From Candidatus Microthrix parvicella Bio17-1 (GTDB lineage: Bacteria > Actinomycetota > Acidimicrobiia > Acidimicrobiales > Microtrichaceae), in NCBI RefSeq assembly GCF_000299415.1, contig NZ_AMPG01000001.1, positions 1 to 64,000 on the forward strand: a stretch of DNA of 64,000 bases, in the 5' to 3' direction. The notes beneath the pieces were generated by a model, which saw nothing but the letters and a program-made list of their open reading frames with translations, did no database searches and had not been told where the DNA came from. A program made the translations under genes and the position numbers. Of this stretch, positions 31,328 through 40,813 are shown piece after piece. Position 1 is the stretch's first letter. Each line of letters opens with the position of its first letter.

Positions 31328-32672
31328 GAACCAGCAGAGATCGAGGATGCTTCGCCACCACGAACTCGGCCGGTCCGTCGAACGCCTCGCCATCGGTCGC
31401 CAACATGGCGCTGGATCCGTCGGTACAGATCTCCAGGTGGTCGACCAGGCGCCGCTCGTACACCCGGCTGCGGGCCAGTGTGCCGGTGAGCAACGACATC
31501 ATCAAACGTCCACGCGCCGCCGGGTGCGAGCCATCGACCAGGCGCACATCCAGACGCCGATCATCCAGACGGGACCGGGTGGCCGGTGCAAAGCCGGCGG
31601 GATCGTACGCGCAGTTGCCGATGAAGATCATCCACACATCCCGTCGCTCACCGTTGAGGGTGATCCTCGTCGGGGTGGCGGTCCGCAACACCTTGATCAA
31701 GGCCACCAACATCGCCGGCCACTTCCCGATGCGGTCCTCCAGGCGCTCCCGTGCCATGACCAACTCCGGGTAGCTGCCCAGGCTGGCCGTGTTGAGGAAC
31801 GCACGATCGGCAATCGAGGCGGTGTCAACCTCGATCACCGTGCCGTCCGTGACCGCTGCGATGGCGTCAGCCACCGTGTCGAGGCCCAGGTCTCGGGCGA
31901 AGTGGTTCAGCGTGCCTCCCGGAAACACCGCCAAGGGGATTTCGTGTTTCATCGCCACTGAGGCGGCGGCGTTGATACTGCCGTCTCCCCCAAGGATGCC
32001 CAACGCCGCCGCCGATTCAGCCGCCTCGCCCAACACCTCCAGCAGGTCATCGTCGCCACCCAAAGCAACCACTCGGGCCGCGGGGAGACCCTGACGGATC
32101 TCTTCAAGCGGGCCGTCAGACCCGTCGGGTCCGGCGCTCGGATTGGCCACCAGGGTCAAGCCGGCTCCGTCGGCATCGACCGCGCCGCGGTGCCGGCGGG
32201 GGGCAGGCGGCGCATCCGCCGGCGAGGTGTCGATGCGCGGCCACCACCGAAGCGTGGCGAGCGCGGCAGCGGCGCCGAGCGCCGCCCCCGTGGCGGTTGC
32301 AGCCGGGCCGCTGCGGCGGGCGGACGCGCCGATCGTTGCGAGGCCGAGTACCGTCGCCGGGGCGGTCCACGGCAGCGATTCCAGCGCGGTCGCTGCGACG
32401 AACGCTCCGGCGGCCGCCGCCTCCGAATCGACCACGCTCTTGGAGGCCACCCGCTCAGATCGGAACACCACCTCGGTCACGCCGACGGCCATGGCGCCAC
32501 GCATCGCCGCCCTTCGGCCCCGTCGCCCGCCGGCCAAACCCATGGCAAGCCAGGCCGGCCCCCGCAGCATGGCGCCGCTCATACGGGCCGATGCCAACTG
32601 CTGCGACCCGACCTTCTGCGGACGCCACCTCGACACGACCACACGCTTCAAACCCAAACTCATTGTTCCCAT
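31311..32672 (-). CDS. Diacylglycerol/sphingosine kinase-like lipid kinase
   Basis: 453 residues. The DAGK catalytic signature is present: LGILGGDGSINAAASVAMK (GGDG nucleotide loop) near residue 220 and VFPGGTLNHFARDLGLDTV (lipid-site motif), then 'FIGNCAYDPAGFAPATRSRLDDRRLDV' typical of YegS/DgkB relatives. The first 150 residues are hydrophobic, with Arg-rich segments that look like a decayed PAP2 module (RRRRAAMRGAMAV-type), which in mycobacteria is often fused intact to this kinase. The neighbouring gene supplies a whole PAP2. Likely role: phosphorylation of a lipid such as diacylglycerol. Confidence 0.85.
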   Translation of the reverse strand: MGTMSLGLKRVVVSRWRPQKVGSQQLASARMSGAMLRGPAWLAMGLAGGRRGRRAAMRGAMAVGVTEVVFRSERVASKSVVDSEAAAAGAFVAATALESLPWTAPATVLGLATIGASARRSGPAATATGAALGAAAALATLRWWPRIDTSPADAPPAPRRHRGAVDADGAGLTLVANPSAGPDGSDGPLEEIRQGLPAARVVALGGDDDLLEVLGEAAESAAALGILGGDGSINAAASVAMKHEIPLAVFPGGTLNHFARDLGLDTVADAIAAVTDGTVIEVDTASIADRAFLNTASLGSYPELVMARERLEDRIGKWPAMLVALIKVLRTATPTRITLNGERRDVWMIFIGNCAYDPAGFAPATRSRLDDRRLDVRLVDGSHPAARGRLMMSLLTGTLARSRVYERRLVDHLEICTDGSSAMLATDGEAFDGPAEFVVAKHPRSLLVHAPTN

Positions 32673-32819
32673 GACAGCGGACCGTACCCGGACCGCGCCG
32701 GTTTCACTCCACCGTCAAGATCGCCCGACTCCTCGCAGGCCTGCGAAACTCCGCTCTGTCCGCTTTGACGCCGATGACGTCGACCCCACCGAGCGAACGC
32801 CACAGGTAGGGTCGCAGCG

Positions 32820-34316
32820 ATGGGCCCACGACCCGACTCCGGCAACCGGCCACTGGCCGACAGGGGCGGCCCCACCGTTCCTGCCTGGTGGCGGGACGCC
32901 AAACTCGGCATCTTCATCCACTGGACCCCGGCGTCGGTGCCCGGTTGGGCCCCGACCGAGCACGAGATCGGCCCGTTGTTGGCGTCGGACCGCCACAACC
33001 CACTGGCCGAGATCCCCTATACCGAGTGGTACGAGAACTCGCTGCGCTTCCCCAACAGCTCCGTCTCGCGCCACCACGCCGAGGTGTACCCCAACCGCCC
33101 CTACGCCGATTTCGCAGCCGACTTCCGGGCAGGGCTGGACACCTGGGATCCGCAGGACTGGGCCCGCCGCTTTCGTGCCGCCGGCGCCCGATACCTGGTG
33201 CTGGTGGCCAAGCATCACGACGGGTTCTGCCTGTGGCCGACCGCCGTGCCCAACCCGCATCGGGCCAACTGGTGTACCGAACGGGACGTGGTGGGCGAAC
33301 TTGGCGAGGCGGCGCGCGGGGAGGGCCTGCGTTTCGGCGTGTACTACTCGGGCGGCCTCGACTGGACGTTCAACGACCACCCGATCGGTTCGCCGAGCGA
33401 CCTGTTCGCGGCGGTTCCCGACGGGAGCTATGCCGCTTACGCCGACGCTCACGTTCGCGAGTTGATCGACCGCTTTCGACCTGACGTGCTGTGGGGAGAC
33501 ATCGCCTGGCCCGGCAACCGCAAGGCGCTCACCAACCTGGTCGCTCACTATCGTGCCGTCGTACCCGACGGTGTGGTCAACGATCGCTTCATGCCCCACT
33601 CGGTGCTGTCGGGTGCACTGAAAAATCGGGCCGCCGCGGTGCTGATCAACGGGGGCGCCCGCAGGATGGCTCAGCGTGACCGGGGCATCGTGCCGCCAAA
33701 GCCGCCGATCTTCGACACCCGTAGTCCCGAGTACTCGGCGATCGACCGGGTCAGTCACACCGCCTGGGAGTCGGTCCGAGGTATCGACCGGAGCTTCGGG
33801 TTCAACCGCAACTCGGACCCGGCCCACTTCCTCACCAAAGATCAGCTGTCGTGGTCGTTCTGTGATGTGGTGTCCAAGGGTGGCAACCTCCTGTTGAATG
33901 TGGGGCCGAGAGGCGCCGACGGACGGATCCCCGACCCGCAACTGACCCGACTCCACTGGCTGGCCGAGCTGCTGGGCACCGACGCCGACGGCATTGTCGG
34001 CAGCCGGCCCTGGGTGACACCCGGCGATCGGGGCGGCGGGCGGGAGGTGCGGTACTGGGCCGACCGTGGCAACGTCACTGTGGCCATCCACCATCCCGGC
34101 CCGACCGGCTCGCTTGAACTGTGGGACCTCGCAGCCACCGCAGCAACCCGGGTGCGAGCCCTCGGCCGGGGGGAGGCCCACTCCACCGCCACCGCCACCA
34201 CCGGTCCACTGACGATTCATTGGCAGGGCGGCGGTGATGGACCGGTGGCCCTGTTCAGCGTGAGCGGCGCAGTGGCGGCCCGTTCTGGGCTGCACCCCGA
34301 ACGGGCGGTGTGGTGA
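32820..34316 (+). CDS. Alpha-L-fucosidase (GH29)
   Basis: 498 residues of GH29. WWRDAKLGIFIHWTPASVPG opens the barrel, then YEVTPKHHDGF-equivalent LVLVAKHHDGFCLWPT, VVGELGEAARGEGLRFGVYYSGGLDW and the nucleophile Asp in DVLWGDIAWPG. The final 'GGNLLLNVGPRGADGRIPDPQLTRL' block is diagnostic. It removes alpha-fucose from glycans by retention. No signal peptide, so a cytoplasmic or non-classically exported enzyme. Starts at ATG 32820. Followed after 9 bp by the MOSC gene. Confidence 0.92.
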   Translation: MGPRPDSGNRPLADRGGPTVPAWWRDAKLGIFIHWTPASVPGWAPTEHEIGPLLASDRHNPLAEIPYTEWYENSLRFPNSSVSRHHAEVYPNRPYADFAADFRAGLDTWDPQDWARRFRAAGARYLVLVAKHHDGFCLWPTAVPNPHRANWCTERDVVGELGEAARGEGLRFGVYYSGGLDWTFNDHPIGSPSDLFAAVPDGSYAAYADAHVRELIDRFRPDVLWGDIAWPGNRKALTNLVAHYRAVVPDGVVNDRFMPHSVLSGALKNRAAAVLINGGARRMAQRDRGIVPPKPPIFDTRSPEYSAIDRVSHTAWESVRGIDRSFGFNRNSDPAHFLTKDQLSWSFCDVVSKGGNLLLNVGPRGADGRIPDPQLTRLHWLAELLGTDADGIVGSRPWVTPGDRGGGREVRYWADRGNVTVAIHHPGPTGSLELWDLAATAATRVRALGRGEAHSTATATTGPLTIHWQGGGDGPVALFSVSGAVAARSGLHPERAVW

Positions 34317-34325
34317 ACTCGCCCC

Positions 34326-35162
34326 ATGAGCGAGAACACCAACGAGCACATCGACGGCGTCACCAACCAAACCGATGGAACGGTGGGCACCGTTGCGCGG
34401 TGCTTCCGGGCTCCGGTCAAGTCGATGCAGGGGCTGTGGGTTGACTCACTGGAGTTCGGGGAGTCCGCCGCGGTGGGCGACCGCTCCTGGGGCCTGATCG
34501 ACGACACCACAGGCAAGCTGATGACCGCCAAGCGTTACGGCCGCTTGCTGGAGGCAGGCGCAGACGACACCACGATCACGCTCGCTGACGGTCGCCGAAT
34601 CGAGATCGATTCCCCAACGGCGTCGGGCGCGCTGTCCGAGTGGCTGGGCCGGGCAGTCACCCTCTGCCGTGCGGGCGAGGTGCCCGACACCGGCTACGAG
34701 ATGACCTTCGATCCGCCCAACGATGATGCCGAGTACTACGAGATTCCCACTCCACCCGGAACGTTCCTCGACCTGGCCGCTGCGCACCTGATGAGCTCGG
34801 CCACGCTGGCGGCCTGTGCCGAGGCGCGGGGTGATCTCAACTGGGACGTTCGACGCTTTCGGCCCAACCTGCTGATCGACGTCGCCGACGGCGTCGGACC
34901 CTTCGGCGAGGAGGCCTGGGTGGGCCGCAACCTGCACGTGGGCACTGCGGTGTTGTCGGTACAGTCGCCGACGGTGCGATGCGCCATGCCGCTGCGGGCG
35001 CAACCCGCTGAGGGCGCTGAGCCCGACCTCCAACGGCAACGTGGAATGTTTGCAGCGATGAACGAGCTCAACGGAACCCACCCCAATCACCTGGGCATCT
35101 ACCTTCAGGTCGTCCGGCCCGGCACGGTAGCCGTCGGCGACCCGATCAAACTGGAAGACTGA
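34326..35162 (+). CDS. MOSC domain-containing protein
   Basis: 278 residues. The N-terminal beta-barrel starts VARCFRAPVKSMQGLWVDSLEF (MOSC-N signature) and the C-terminal MOSC part shows WDVRRFRPNLLID and the conserved Cys in PTVRCAMPL, which binds a sulfur or molybdenum-cofactor group. The family includes mARC-like reductases and uncharacterised bacterial proteins. Starts 9 bp after the fucosidase; the oxidoreductase follows 4 bp later, so a three-gene unit is likely. Confidence 0.85.
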   Translation: MSENTNEHIDGVTNQTDGTVGTVARCFRAPVKSMQGLWVDSLEFGESAAVGDRSWGLIDDTTGKLMTAKRYGRLLEAGADDTTITLADGRRIEIDSPTASGALSEWLGRAVTLCRAGEVPDTGYEMTFDPPNDDAEYYEIPTPPGTFLDLAAAHLMSSATLAACAEARGDLNWDVRRFRPNLLIDVADGVGPFGEEAWVGRNLHVGTAVLSVQSPTVRCAMPLRAQPAEGAEPDLQRQRGMFAAMNELNGTHPNHLGIYLQVVRPGTVAVGDPIKLED

Positions 35163-35166
35163 ACTC

Positions 35167-36381
35167 ATGGCCATCTCCTCGGACAGCACCACACCGACTC
35201 CAGGACCGTTCGACCCCTACCAGCTTGGGCCGATCAAACTGCGCAACCGCATCGTGAAGGCCGCCACCTTTGAAGGGGTCATGCCCAGGGGTGCGGTCTC
35301 CGATGAGCTGATCGCCTTCCACCGGCGCGTGGCCGCCGGTGGCGCCGCATTGTCCACGGTGGCCTACTGCGCAGTGTCGATGGGAGGACGGGTCAACCCC
35401 CACTCCCTGGTGATGAAGCCGGAACTCACCGCCGACCTGGAGCGTCTCACCAACGCCGTCCACGAAGAGGGCGCCGCAGTCTCCGCCCAGTTGGGCCACG
35501 GCGGGCTGGTGGCCAACGCCCGCGCCAACCGCACCCCCACCCTGGCGCCATCCACCCGCTTGAGTGCCCCCGGCATGGGCATCGTCAAAGGAGCCACCGA
35601 GGCTCAGCTGGACGAGGTGGTGGCCGACTTTGCCACCGCCGCCCGCGTGGCTCAAAACGCGGGCTTCGACGTGTTGGAGATACACCTGGGCCACAACTAC
35701 CTGCCCTCCTCGTTCCTCAGCCCCAACCTCAACAAGCGAAAGGACCGCTACGGCGGCAGCCTGAAAAACCGCCTGAGGTTTCCCCGCCGCATCATCGATG
35801 CCGTACGTGGTGCGGTCGACGACCGGGTGGCCGTCGTCGCCAAGCTCAACATGGCCGACGGGGTCGAGAAGGGCCTGTGGCTGGAGGAGAGCCTGCAGTT
35901 TGCCTCGATGCTCGAGGCCGACGGCCAACTCGACGCCATCCAGCTGACCGGCGGCAGCTCGCTGCTCAACGGCATGTACTTCTTCCGAGGTGACGTGCCC
36001 ATGGAGGAGTTCATCGCCACCCAATCCAAGGTGGTCGGCTGGGGCATGCGGGTGATGGGTCACAAGATCTTTCCCGAGATGCCGTTCGAGGAGGCGTTCT
36101 TTTTGCCCTTCGCCCGTCAGTTCCGGGAGGCGCTCACCATGCCACTCATGTTGCTGGGCGGCATCAACCGGCGCGACACCATCGAAGGTGCGCTCGACGA
36201 GGGTTTCGAACTGGTGGCCATGGCCCGGTCGCTGCTTCGCGAACCAAACCTGCCCAACCTGATGCGAGACGAACCCGGGCACTCCAACGGGCTGTGCGTC
36301 CACTGCAACAAGTGTCTGCCCACCATCTACTCGGGCACTCGCTGCGTGCTGGTACCCGAAACCGCCTCGGCGGCCCACTGA
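35167..36381 (+). CDS. NADH:flavin oxidoreductase (Old Yellow Enzyme/DCR-like)
   Basis: 404 residues. TIM-barrel OYE features: LRNRIVKAATFEGVMPRGAVSDELIAF, HLGHNYLPSSFLSPNLNKRKDRYGGSLKNRLRF and VGADPI-like RDDT region. A Cys-rich C-terminus, CVHCNKCLPTIYSGTRC, looks like the iron-sulfur motif of dienoyl-CoA reductase-type enzymes, but the FAD/NADPH domains that follow in those (600+ residues) are absent. So it is a short OYE of the 'Fe-S stub' type. Substrates are activated alkenes or enoyl-CoA esters. 4 bp after the MOSC gene. Confidence 0.83.
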   Translation: MAISSDSTTPTPGPFDPYQLGPIKLRNRIVKAATFEGVMPRGAVSDELIAFHRRVAAGGAALSTVAYCAVSMGGRVNPHSLVMKPELTADLERLTNAVHEEGAAVSAQLGHGGLVANARANRTPTLAPSTRLSAPGMGIVKGATEAQLDEVVADFATAARVAQNAGFDVLEIHLGHNYLPSSFLSPNLNKRKDRYGGSLKNRLRFPRRIIDAVRGAVDDRVAVVAKLNMADGVEKGLWLEESLQFASMLEADGQLDAIQLTGGSSLLNGMYFFRGDVPMEEFIATQSKVVGWGMRVMGHKIFPEMPFEEAFFLPFARQFREALTMPLMLLGGINRRDTIEGALDEGFELVAMARSLLREPNLPNLMRDEPGHSNGLCVHCNKCLPTIYSGTRCVLVPETASAAH

Positions 36382-37274
36382 TCAAACGCCTCATCGCCGT
36401 GGGCGCTGCCATTGCGTTCCTGGCAGCAACCGGGTGTTCGGGCAACGACACCCAAGGCGGAGGGTTCGTTCTCGTTGCTCACCTACAACGTGGCCGGGCT
36501 GCCGGAGGGCATTTCTCAGAGCCACCCCGAGGCCAACGCACCCATCATCTCCGGCCTGCTTGGAGACTTCGACGTCGTGCTCACCCAGGAGGACTTTGGG
36601 TTCTACACCGATGCCATTCGCTCCAAGGCCCCCCAGAAGTACAAGTCCACGCCTCATCCGGGGCCGAGCGTGTTGAACCCGATCAAACGAACCGAGGCCA
36701 TCGCAGGCGATGGTCTCAACATCATGTCCAACCTGCCGATCGACCCGGAGCTCGACCGGGTGCCATGGGCCGGGTGCGGTCCGGCCGCCGCCGACTGCCT
36801 GGCATTGAAGGGCTTTGCGCGAACCACCTTGACCCTCGCTGCGGATACCGACGACCCCAAGGCCGAAGCGCAGGTCGACCTGTATTCGCTTCACCTGGAG
36901 GCCGGCGGCGTTGACCACGACCTGCGGGCGACGACCTCGACCAGTTGGCCGCCTACCTGGCCAAACAACCCGCCGATCGCCCGGTGATCATCGGCGGCGA
37001 CTGGAATCTGCACACCGACGAGGAGCCGGACGCAGCCCAGTTCGCCGACTTCCTCGCCACCACCGGCATGTCCGACGTGTGCGGGTCGGTCGACTGCGGC
37101 AACGACGGGGACGTCATCGACAAAGTGGTGTTCCGCTCGACCGATGACGTGAAGCTGACGCCAACCTCCCACACCTTTGAACGGGAGCTGTTCGTCGACG
37201 GGGCCGGCCAACCCTTGAGCGATCACGACCCGCTGCGCGTCGACTTCGACTGGGAGTTGCGTCCGACCCGGTAA
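36378..37274 (+). pseudogene. Lipoprotein endonuclease/exonuclease/phosphatase-family protein, doubly frameshifted
   Basis: Three frames carry one protein. The first gives a lipoprotein signal (KRLIAVGAAIAFLAATGCSGN, lipobox ATGC). After the G-run at 36462-36464 another frame gives SLLTYNVAGLPEG, the EEP start. After the GGG at 36926-36928 a third frame gives PVIIGGDWNLHTDEEP and SDHDPLRVDFDWEL, the closing EEP motifs (GDWN, SDH). One inserted and one deleted G restore a single frame of about 300 residues. The start is uncertain: CTG 36378 overlaps the previous stop; no ATG precedes the signal peptide. EEP phosphodiesterases act on sphingomyelin, nucleic acid or inositol phosphates. Confidence 0.8.
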
Positions 37275-37283
37275 GCCCCGTGC

Positions 37284-37973
37284 TCAGCGGGCCCGGGTTC
37301 GAGTGCTCGCTTGAGCGGGCCAACCCTGGGCGCCGATCAAGGGCACAAACCTGACTGCGCCCAGATCCTCCTCCCCAAGCAGGCCATCGCGAAGCGTCGC
37401 TCGAATGAGGTGCTGATCGTTCGCCGCGCGTTCGATCGGCATCACCAGGCGCCCGCCCTCGGCCAGCTGTTCCACGAGCGCCCTGGGCACTCCGGGACCG
37501 GCCGCGGTCACGATCACCGCGTCGTAGGGTGCCCGCTCGGCGTACCCCAGCGATCCATCGCCGACCACCACCTCCACGTTGTCGTACCCCAGTGCATTCA
37601 GCCGAACTGCGGCAGTTTCAGACAACGAGGGGTGACGTTCGACGCTCACCACCTCGGCCACCACCCGGCTGAGCACAGCGGCGCCGTATCCGGACCCGGT
37701 GCCCACCTCCAACACCCGGTCGGTCGGGCCCACCAGCGCACTATCGATCATGGCCGCCACGATGTACGGCTGAGAGATGGTCTGTCCCTCACTGATCGGC
37801 AACGGCTCATCGTTGTAGGCGCGAGGTGCCAACCGGTCGGGCACAAACCGCTCCCGGGGAACCTCCCCCATGGCATCGAGCACCCCGGTGTTGGCGATGC
37901 CGCGAGCCTCCAGTTGCTCGCGCACCATGACAAGTCGACGTTGATGCCGGGCGTTTGGATCGTGGCCGCTCAC
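37284..37973 (-). CDS. pcm: Protein-L-isoaspartate O-methyltransferase
   Basis: 229 residues. MVREQLEARGIANTGVLDAMGEVPRERFVP opens the PIMT domain, ISQPYIVAAMIDSAL follows, and VLEVGTGSGYGAAVLSRVVAEVVSVER is the SAM motif. It methylates isoaspartyl residues to start protein repair. GTG 37973 (VSGHDP) is used; the open frame is 72 residues longer, but the extra text does not fit the family and a GAGG ribosome-binding site lies just upstream of the GTG. The last residues run close to the EEP 3' end. Divergent from the CocE gene (73 bp). Confidence 0.92.
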   Translation of the reverse strand: MSGHDPNARHQRRLVMVREQLEARGIANTGVLDAMGEVPRERFVPDRLAPRAYNDEPLPISEGQTISQPYIVAAMIDSALVGPTDRVLEVGTGSGYGAAVLSRVVAEVVSVERHPSLSETAAVRLNALGYDNVEVVVGDGSLGYAERAPYDAVIVTAAGPGVPRALVEQLAEGGRLVMPIERAANDQHLIRATLRDGLLGEEDLGAVRFVPLIGAQGWPAQASTRTRAR

Positions 37974-38046
37974 GACCTCAACGTAGCGACGCTCGCTAGG
38001 TTCGGGGGGCCACAGCACCGAACGCCGTGGTCGACTGGAGCTGGCC

Positions 38047-40284
38047 GTGACATCCAATCCCCCGCCGACAGGAGACGGGGTGGCGTCGCATCCGTCGCTT
38101 CGCCCCGGGGTCGAGACGCTGACGATCACCGACGCCGCGCCAGGTACCCACCTCCGGGTGGAGACCGTCGACGGCGATCCGGTGGTCACGCTGCTCGCCG
38201 ATCATGCCGGCAACGCCCACGTCACCTTCATCCCCGACGAGCACGCCGTGCTCGCCGACTCAGACGCCCTGCAGGCCGCCATCCGCGGTGGCCACACGCT
38301 GGAGCCCGGCGAGTATCGGGTGGTGGCGGGCGACCCCGGCGGTGCCACCGAGCCCTGGGTCAGCAACCTGGTTCGGGTGATGGCGGTCGATGACCACCCC
38401 CACCCGTCGCTCTACGACCAGACGCTCGCCGAGGGTTTCGGCTACCTGTCGGTGCGCGACGACGTGCTGTTGTCGGCGATGGTTCGGTTCCCCGACGAGA
38501 ACCTGTATGGCCCCGGTCCATGGCCAACGGTGGTTGAGTACTCCGGCTATGGCCCGTCGGACCCCGACGCCCCCCAACCGGGCACCTTGTTGGCCACCCT
38601 GTTCGGATTTGCCGTCGTTGGTGTGAACATCCGCGGCACCGGCTGTTCGGGGGGCATCTTCGACGTCTTCAGTCCCGCCCAGGCAGCCGACGGCTTCGAC
38701 ATCATCGAGACGGTGGCCCGCCAGGACTTCGTGCTCGGCGACCGCGTCGGCATGATCGGACTCAGCTACCCGGGTATCGCCCAGCTCTACGTCGCAGCCA
38801 CCCGCCCGCCACATCTGGCGGCCATCGCTCCGCAGTCGGTGATCGATGACCTGTGGCGTCAACAGTGGCCCGGTGGCACCTACAACTCGGGTTTCACCCG
38901 GGTGTGGCTGGCCCAGCGCGACGCTCAGACCAAGCAGGGTGGCATGGCCTGGGACCAGGCACGCATCGATGCAGGCGATGAGGTCGCCCGTGCCAACCAG
39001 GCGGTCCGCACGCAGAACCTCGACTTTGAGAGCTTCGGACGGGCCCTGGAGAATTTCCGGCCGTCGATGTCCCCTCGCCGCACCGCCGATCAAGTCAGCC
39101 GGATCGAAGTGCCCGTGTTTCTCACCGGGTCCTGGCACGATGAGCAGACCGGCAGCCGTTTCGCCCTCATGCTCAACGACTTCACCTCGTCGCCCCACAC
39201 CGTCTTCACCCTGTTCAATGGGCACCACCCCGACGGCTACAGCGCTCCGATGATCGGGCGATGGTTCGAGTTCCTCAACTTCCATGTGGCCCAGCGGGTT
39301 CCGAGGTTTCATGACCTGGTGCGCGCAGTGGCACCATCGCAGTTCGCAGAACACTTCGGTGCCACCCACGAACTGGAGCAGGACCGCTTCACCGAGTGGG
39401 CCGACGACTTCGAGCAGGCCCGGGCCAGGTATCTGGCCGAGCCATCGGTGCGCATACTGTTTGAAAGCGGCACCGTTCACGAGGTGCCCGGAGCGCCGGG
39501 CGCCAGGTACGAGATCACCGCCAACTCGTTCCCGCCCGCGGGGTGCCGCGCCCGACGTTGGTATCTCGGTCCGGGCGCCACGCTGGGTGACGAGGTGCCC
39601 AGCGAGGACGGCGCCGATCGCTACCTCGACGACCCCGACGCCGGGGCGGAGTCCTACGCACTCACCGACGACTTCGACGCGTTCATCCAGCCCACCGTGC
39701 CGATCGAGTGGACCCATTTTGCCGACGAACACACCGCCGCCTACCAGAGCGAACCGTTGACCGAGCCGGTCGCCGTCATGGGTCAGGGCCACGTTGACCT
39801 TTGGATGCGTCCCGGCACCACGGACACCTCGGTGCAGGCCTCGCTCACCGAGGTTCGACCAGACGGACAACAGGTGCGGATGCAAGCCGGTTGGCATCGC
39901 CCGGTGCACCGGATGGAAGACGGCGAGCGCAGTGGCGACCTGACCGTGGACTACACGTTTCTCCCCGAGCATCGTCAACCGCTGGTGCCCGGCGAGTGGG
40001 TGCGGTTCCGGCTGCCGTTCATGCCGCTGGCCCACGTGGTGAGGCCCGGCTCGGCGCTCCGCCTCACGCTGTCCACACCGGGACGGGACCATCCGTTTTG
40101 GCGCTTCGACAACCCGGTCGAGCCGGGTGCCGGCCACGACATCGGCTGGGGCGGTGCCCGGCCATCGGCCCTGGTGCTTCCGGTGCTTGACGGCGTGGAG
40201 CACCCGCTCGAATATCCGGCCGCCGATGCTCAACGAGGCCAACCGGCACGACCGGCTCGTCCCATCGCCAACACCGCAATCTAG
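38047..40284 (+). CDS. CocE/NonD-family acyl hydrolase (X-Pro dipeptidyl-peptidase S15-like)
   Basis: 745 residues, GTG start. Alpha/beta-hydrolase core with RDDVLLSAMVRFPDE, the oxyanion strand PTVVEYSGYGPSDPD, RGTGCSGGIFDVFS, and the nucleophile elbow GLSYPGIAQLY. A later Asp candidate is in TGSWHDEQTG and His in GHHPDGY. The C-terminal jelly-roll of S15/CocE esterases follows (YTFLPEHRQPLVPGEWVRFRLPF...HPFWRFDNP). Typical reactions are hydrolysis of cocaine-like esters, cephalosporin esters or X-Pro peptides. N-terminal 110 residues look like an extra beta-domain. Substrate unknown. Confidence 0.88.
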   Translation: MTSNPPPTGDGVASHPSLRPGVETLTITDAAPGTHLRVETVDGDPVVTLLADHAGNAHVTFIPDEHAVLADSDALQAAIRGGHTLEPGEYRVVAGDPGGATEPWVSNLVRVMAVDDHPHPSLYDQTLAEGFGYLSVRDDVLLSAMVRFPDENLYGPGPWPTVVEYSGYGPSDPDAPQPGTLLATLFGFAVVGVNIRGTGCSGGIFDVFSPAQAADGFDIIETVARQDFVLGDRVGMIGLSYPGIAQLYVAATRPPHLAAIAPQSVIDDLWRQQWPGGTYNSGFTRVWLAQRDAQTKQGGMAWDQARIDAGDEVARANQAVRTQNLDFESFGRALENFRPSMSPRRTADQVSRIEVPVFLTGSWHDEQTGSRFALMLNDFTSSPHTVFTLFNGHHPDGYSAPMIGRWFEFLNFHVAQRVPRFHDLVRAVAPSQFAEHFGATHELEQDRFTEWADDFEQARARYLAEPSVRILFESGTVHEVPGAPGARYEITANSFPPAGCRARRWYLGPGATLGDEVPSEDGADRYLDDPDAGAESYALTDDFDAFIQPTVPIEWTHFADEHTAAYQSEPLTEPVAVMGQGHVDLWMRPGTTDTSVQASLTEVRPDGQQVRMQAGWHRPVHRMEDGERSGDLTVDYTFLPEHRQPLVPGEWVRFRLPFMPLAHVVRPGSALRLTLSTPGRDHPFWRFDNPVEPGAGHDIGWGGARPSALVLPVLDGVEHPLEYPAADAQRGQPARPARPIANTAI

Positions 40285-40396
40285 ACCCACCGGCGACTCG
40301 GGGGCCCACCGGCCGACCCACCCGCCCGCCTGGGCGCTCGCCGGTTCGTTGCAATGCCGGTTCGTTGCAATGCCGGGCGGGTAACGTCGGCCAACC

Positions 40397-40813
40397 ATGA
40401 CCGCCCGCGCAGAAAAGCCGACTCGACGCCGGGTCGTGCCCACCAGGCAGACGCTGGCACAGGGCTTTGGCACCGATCCGCGCCGGGTGGGCTCCGAGCC
40501 CGACTACCGGTTCACGCTGGCCAACGAGCGCACGTACCTCGCCTGGATCCGCACCGCCCTCGCACTGGCGGCCGGCGGGCTGGGAACGATCACGGTGATC
40601 GATACGTTCTATGGCCAGGAACTGATGGGCCTCTTGTTGCTCGGCCTCAGCTTCATCACCGCCGCCACCTCGTATCGGCGATGGTCGGCCAACGAGCGAT
40701 CGATACGTCTCGAGCGGCCGCTACCCCCGTCGATCCTCCCCCAGGTGATGACGATCGGCACGGCGCTGGTAGCGATCGCTGCCAGCGTGCTCGTCATCGT
40801 CGGCAAGCTGTGA
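40397..40813 (+). CDS. DUF202/YidH family membrane protein
   Basis: 138 residues with three membrane helices. DUF202 signature: FTLANERTYLAWIRTALALAAGGLGTI, with the conserved 'ANERTfLAWiRTal' block. Function unknown. Overlaps a second DUF202 gene by 4 bp (GTGA). Confidence 0.88.
   Translation: MTARAEKPTRRRVVPTRQTLAQGFGTDPRRVGSEPDYRFTLANERTYLAWIRTALALAAGGLGTITVIDTFYGQELMGLLLLGLSFITAATSYRRWSANERSIRLERPLPPSILPQVMTIGTALVAIAASVLVIVGKL

Noticed and set aside
38260-40473. 737-codon minus-strand open frame
   Set aside because: Opposite the CocE hydrolase with its serine elbow; no family features in the antisense product.
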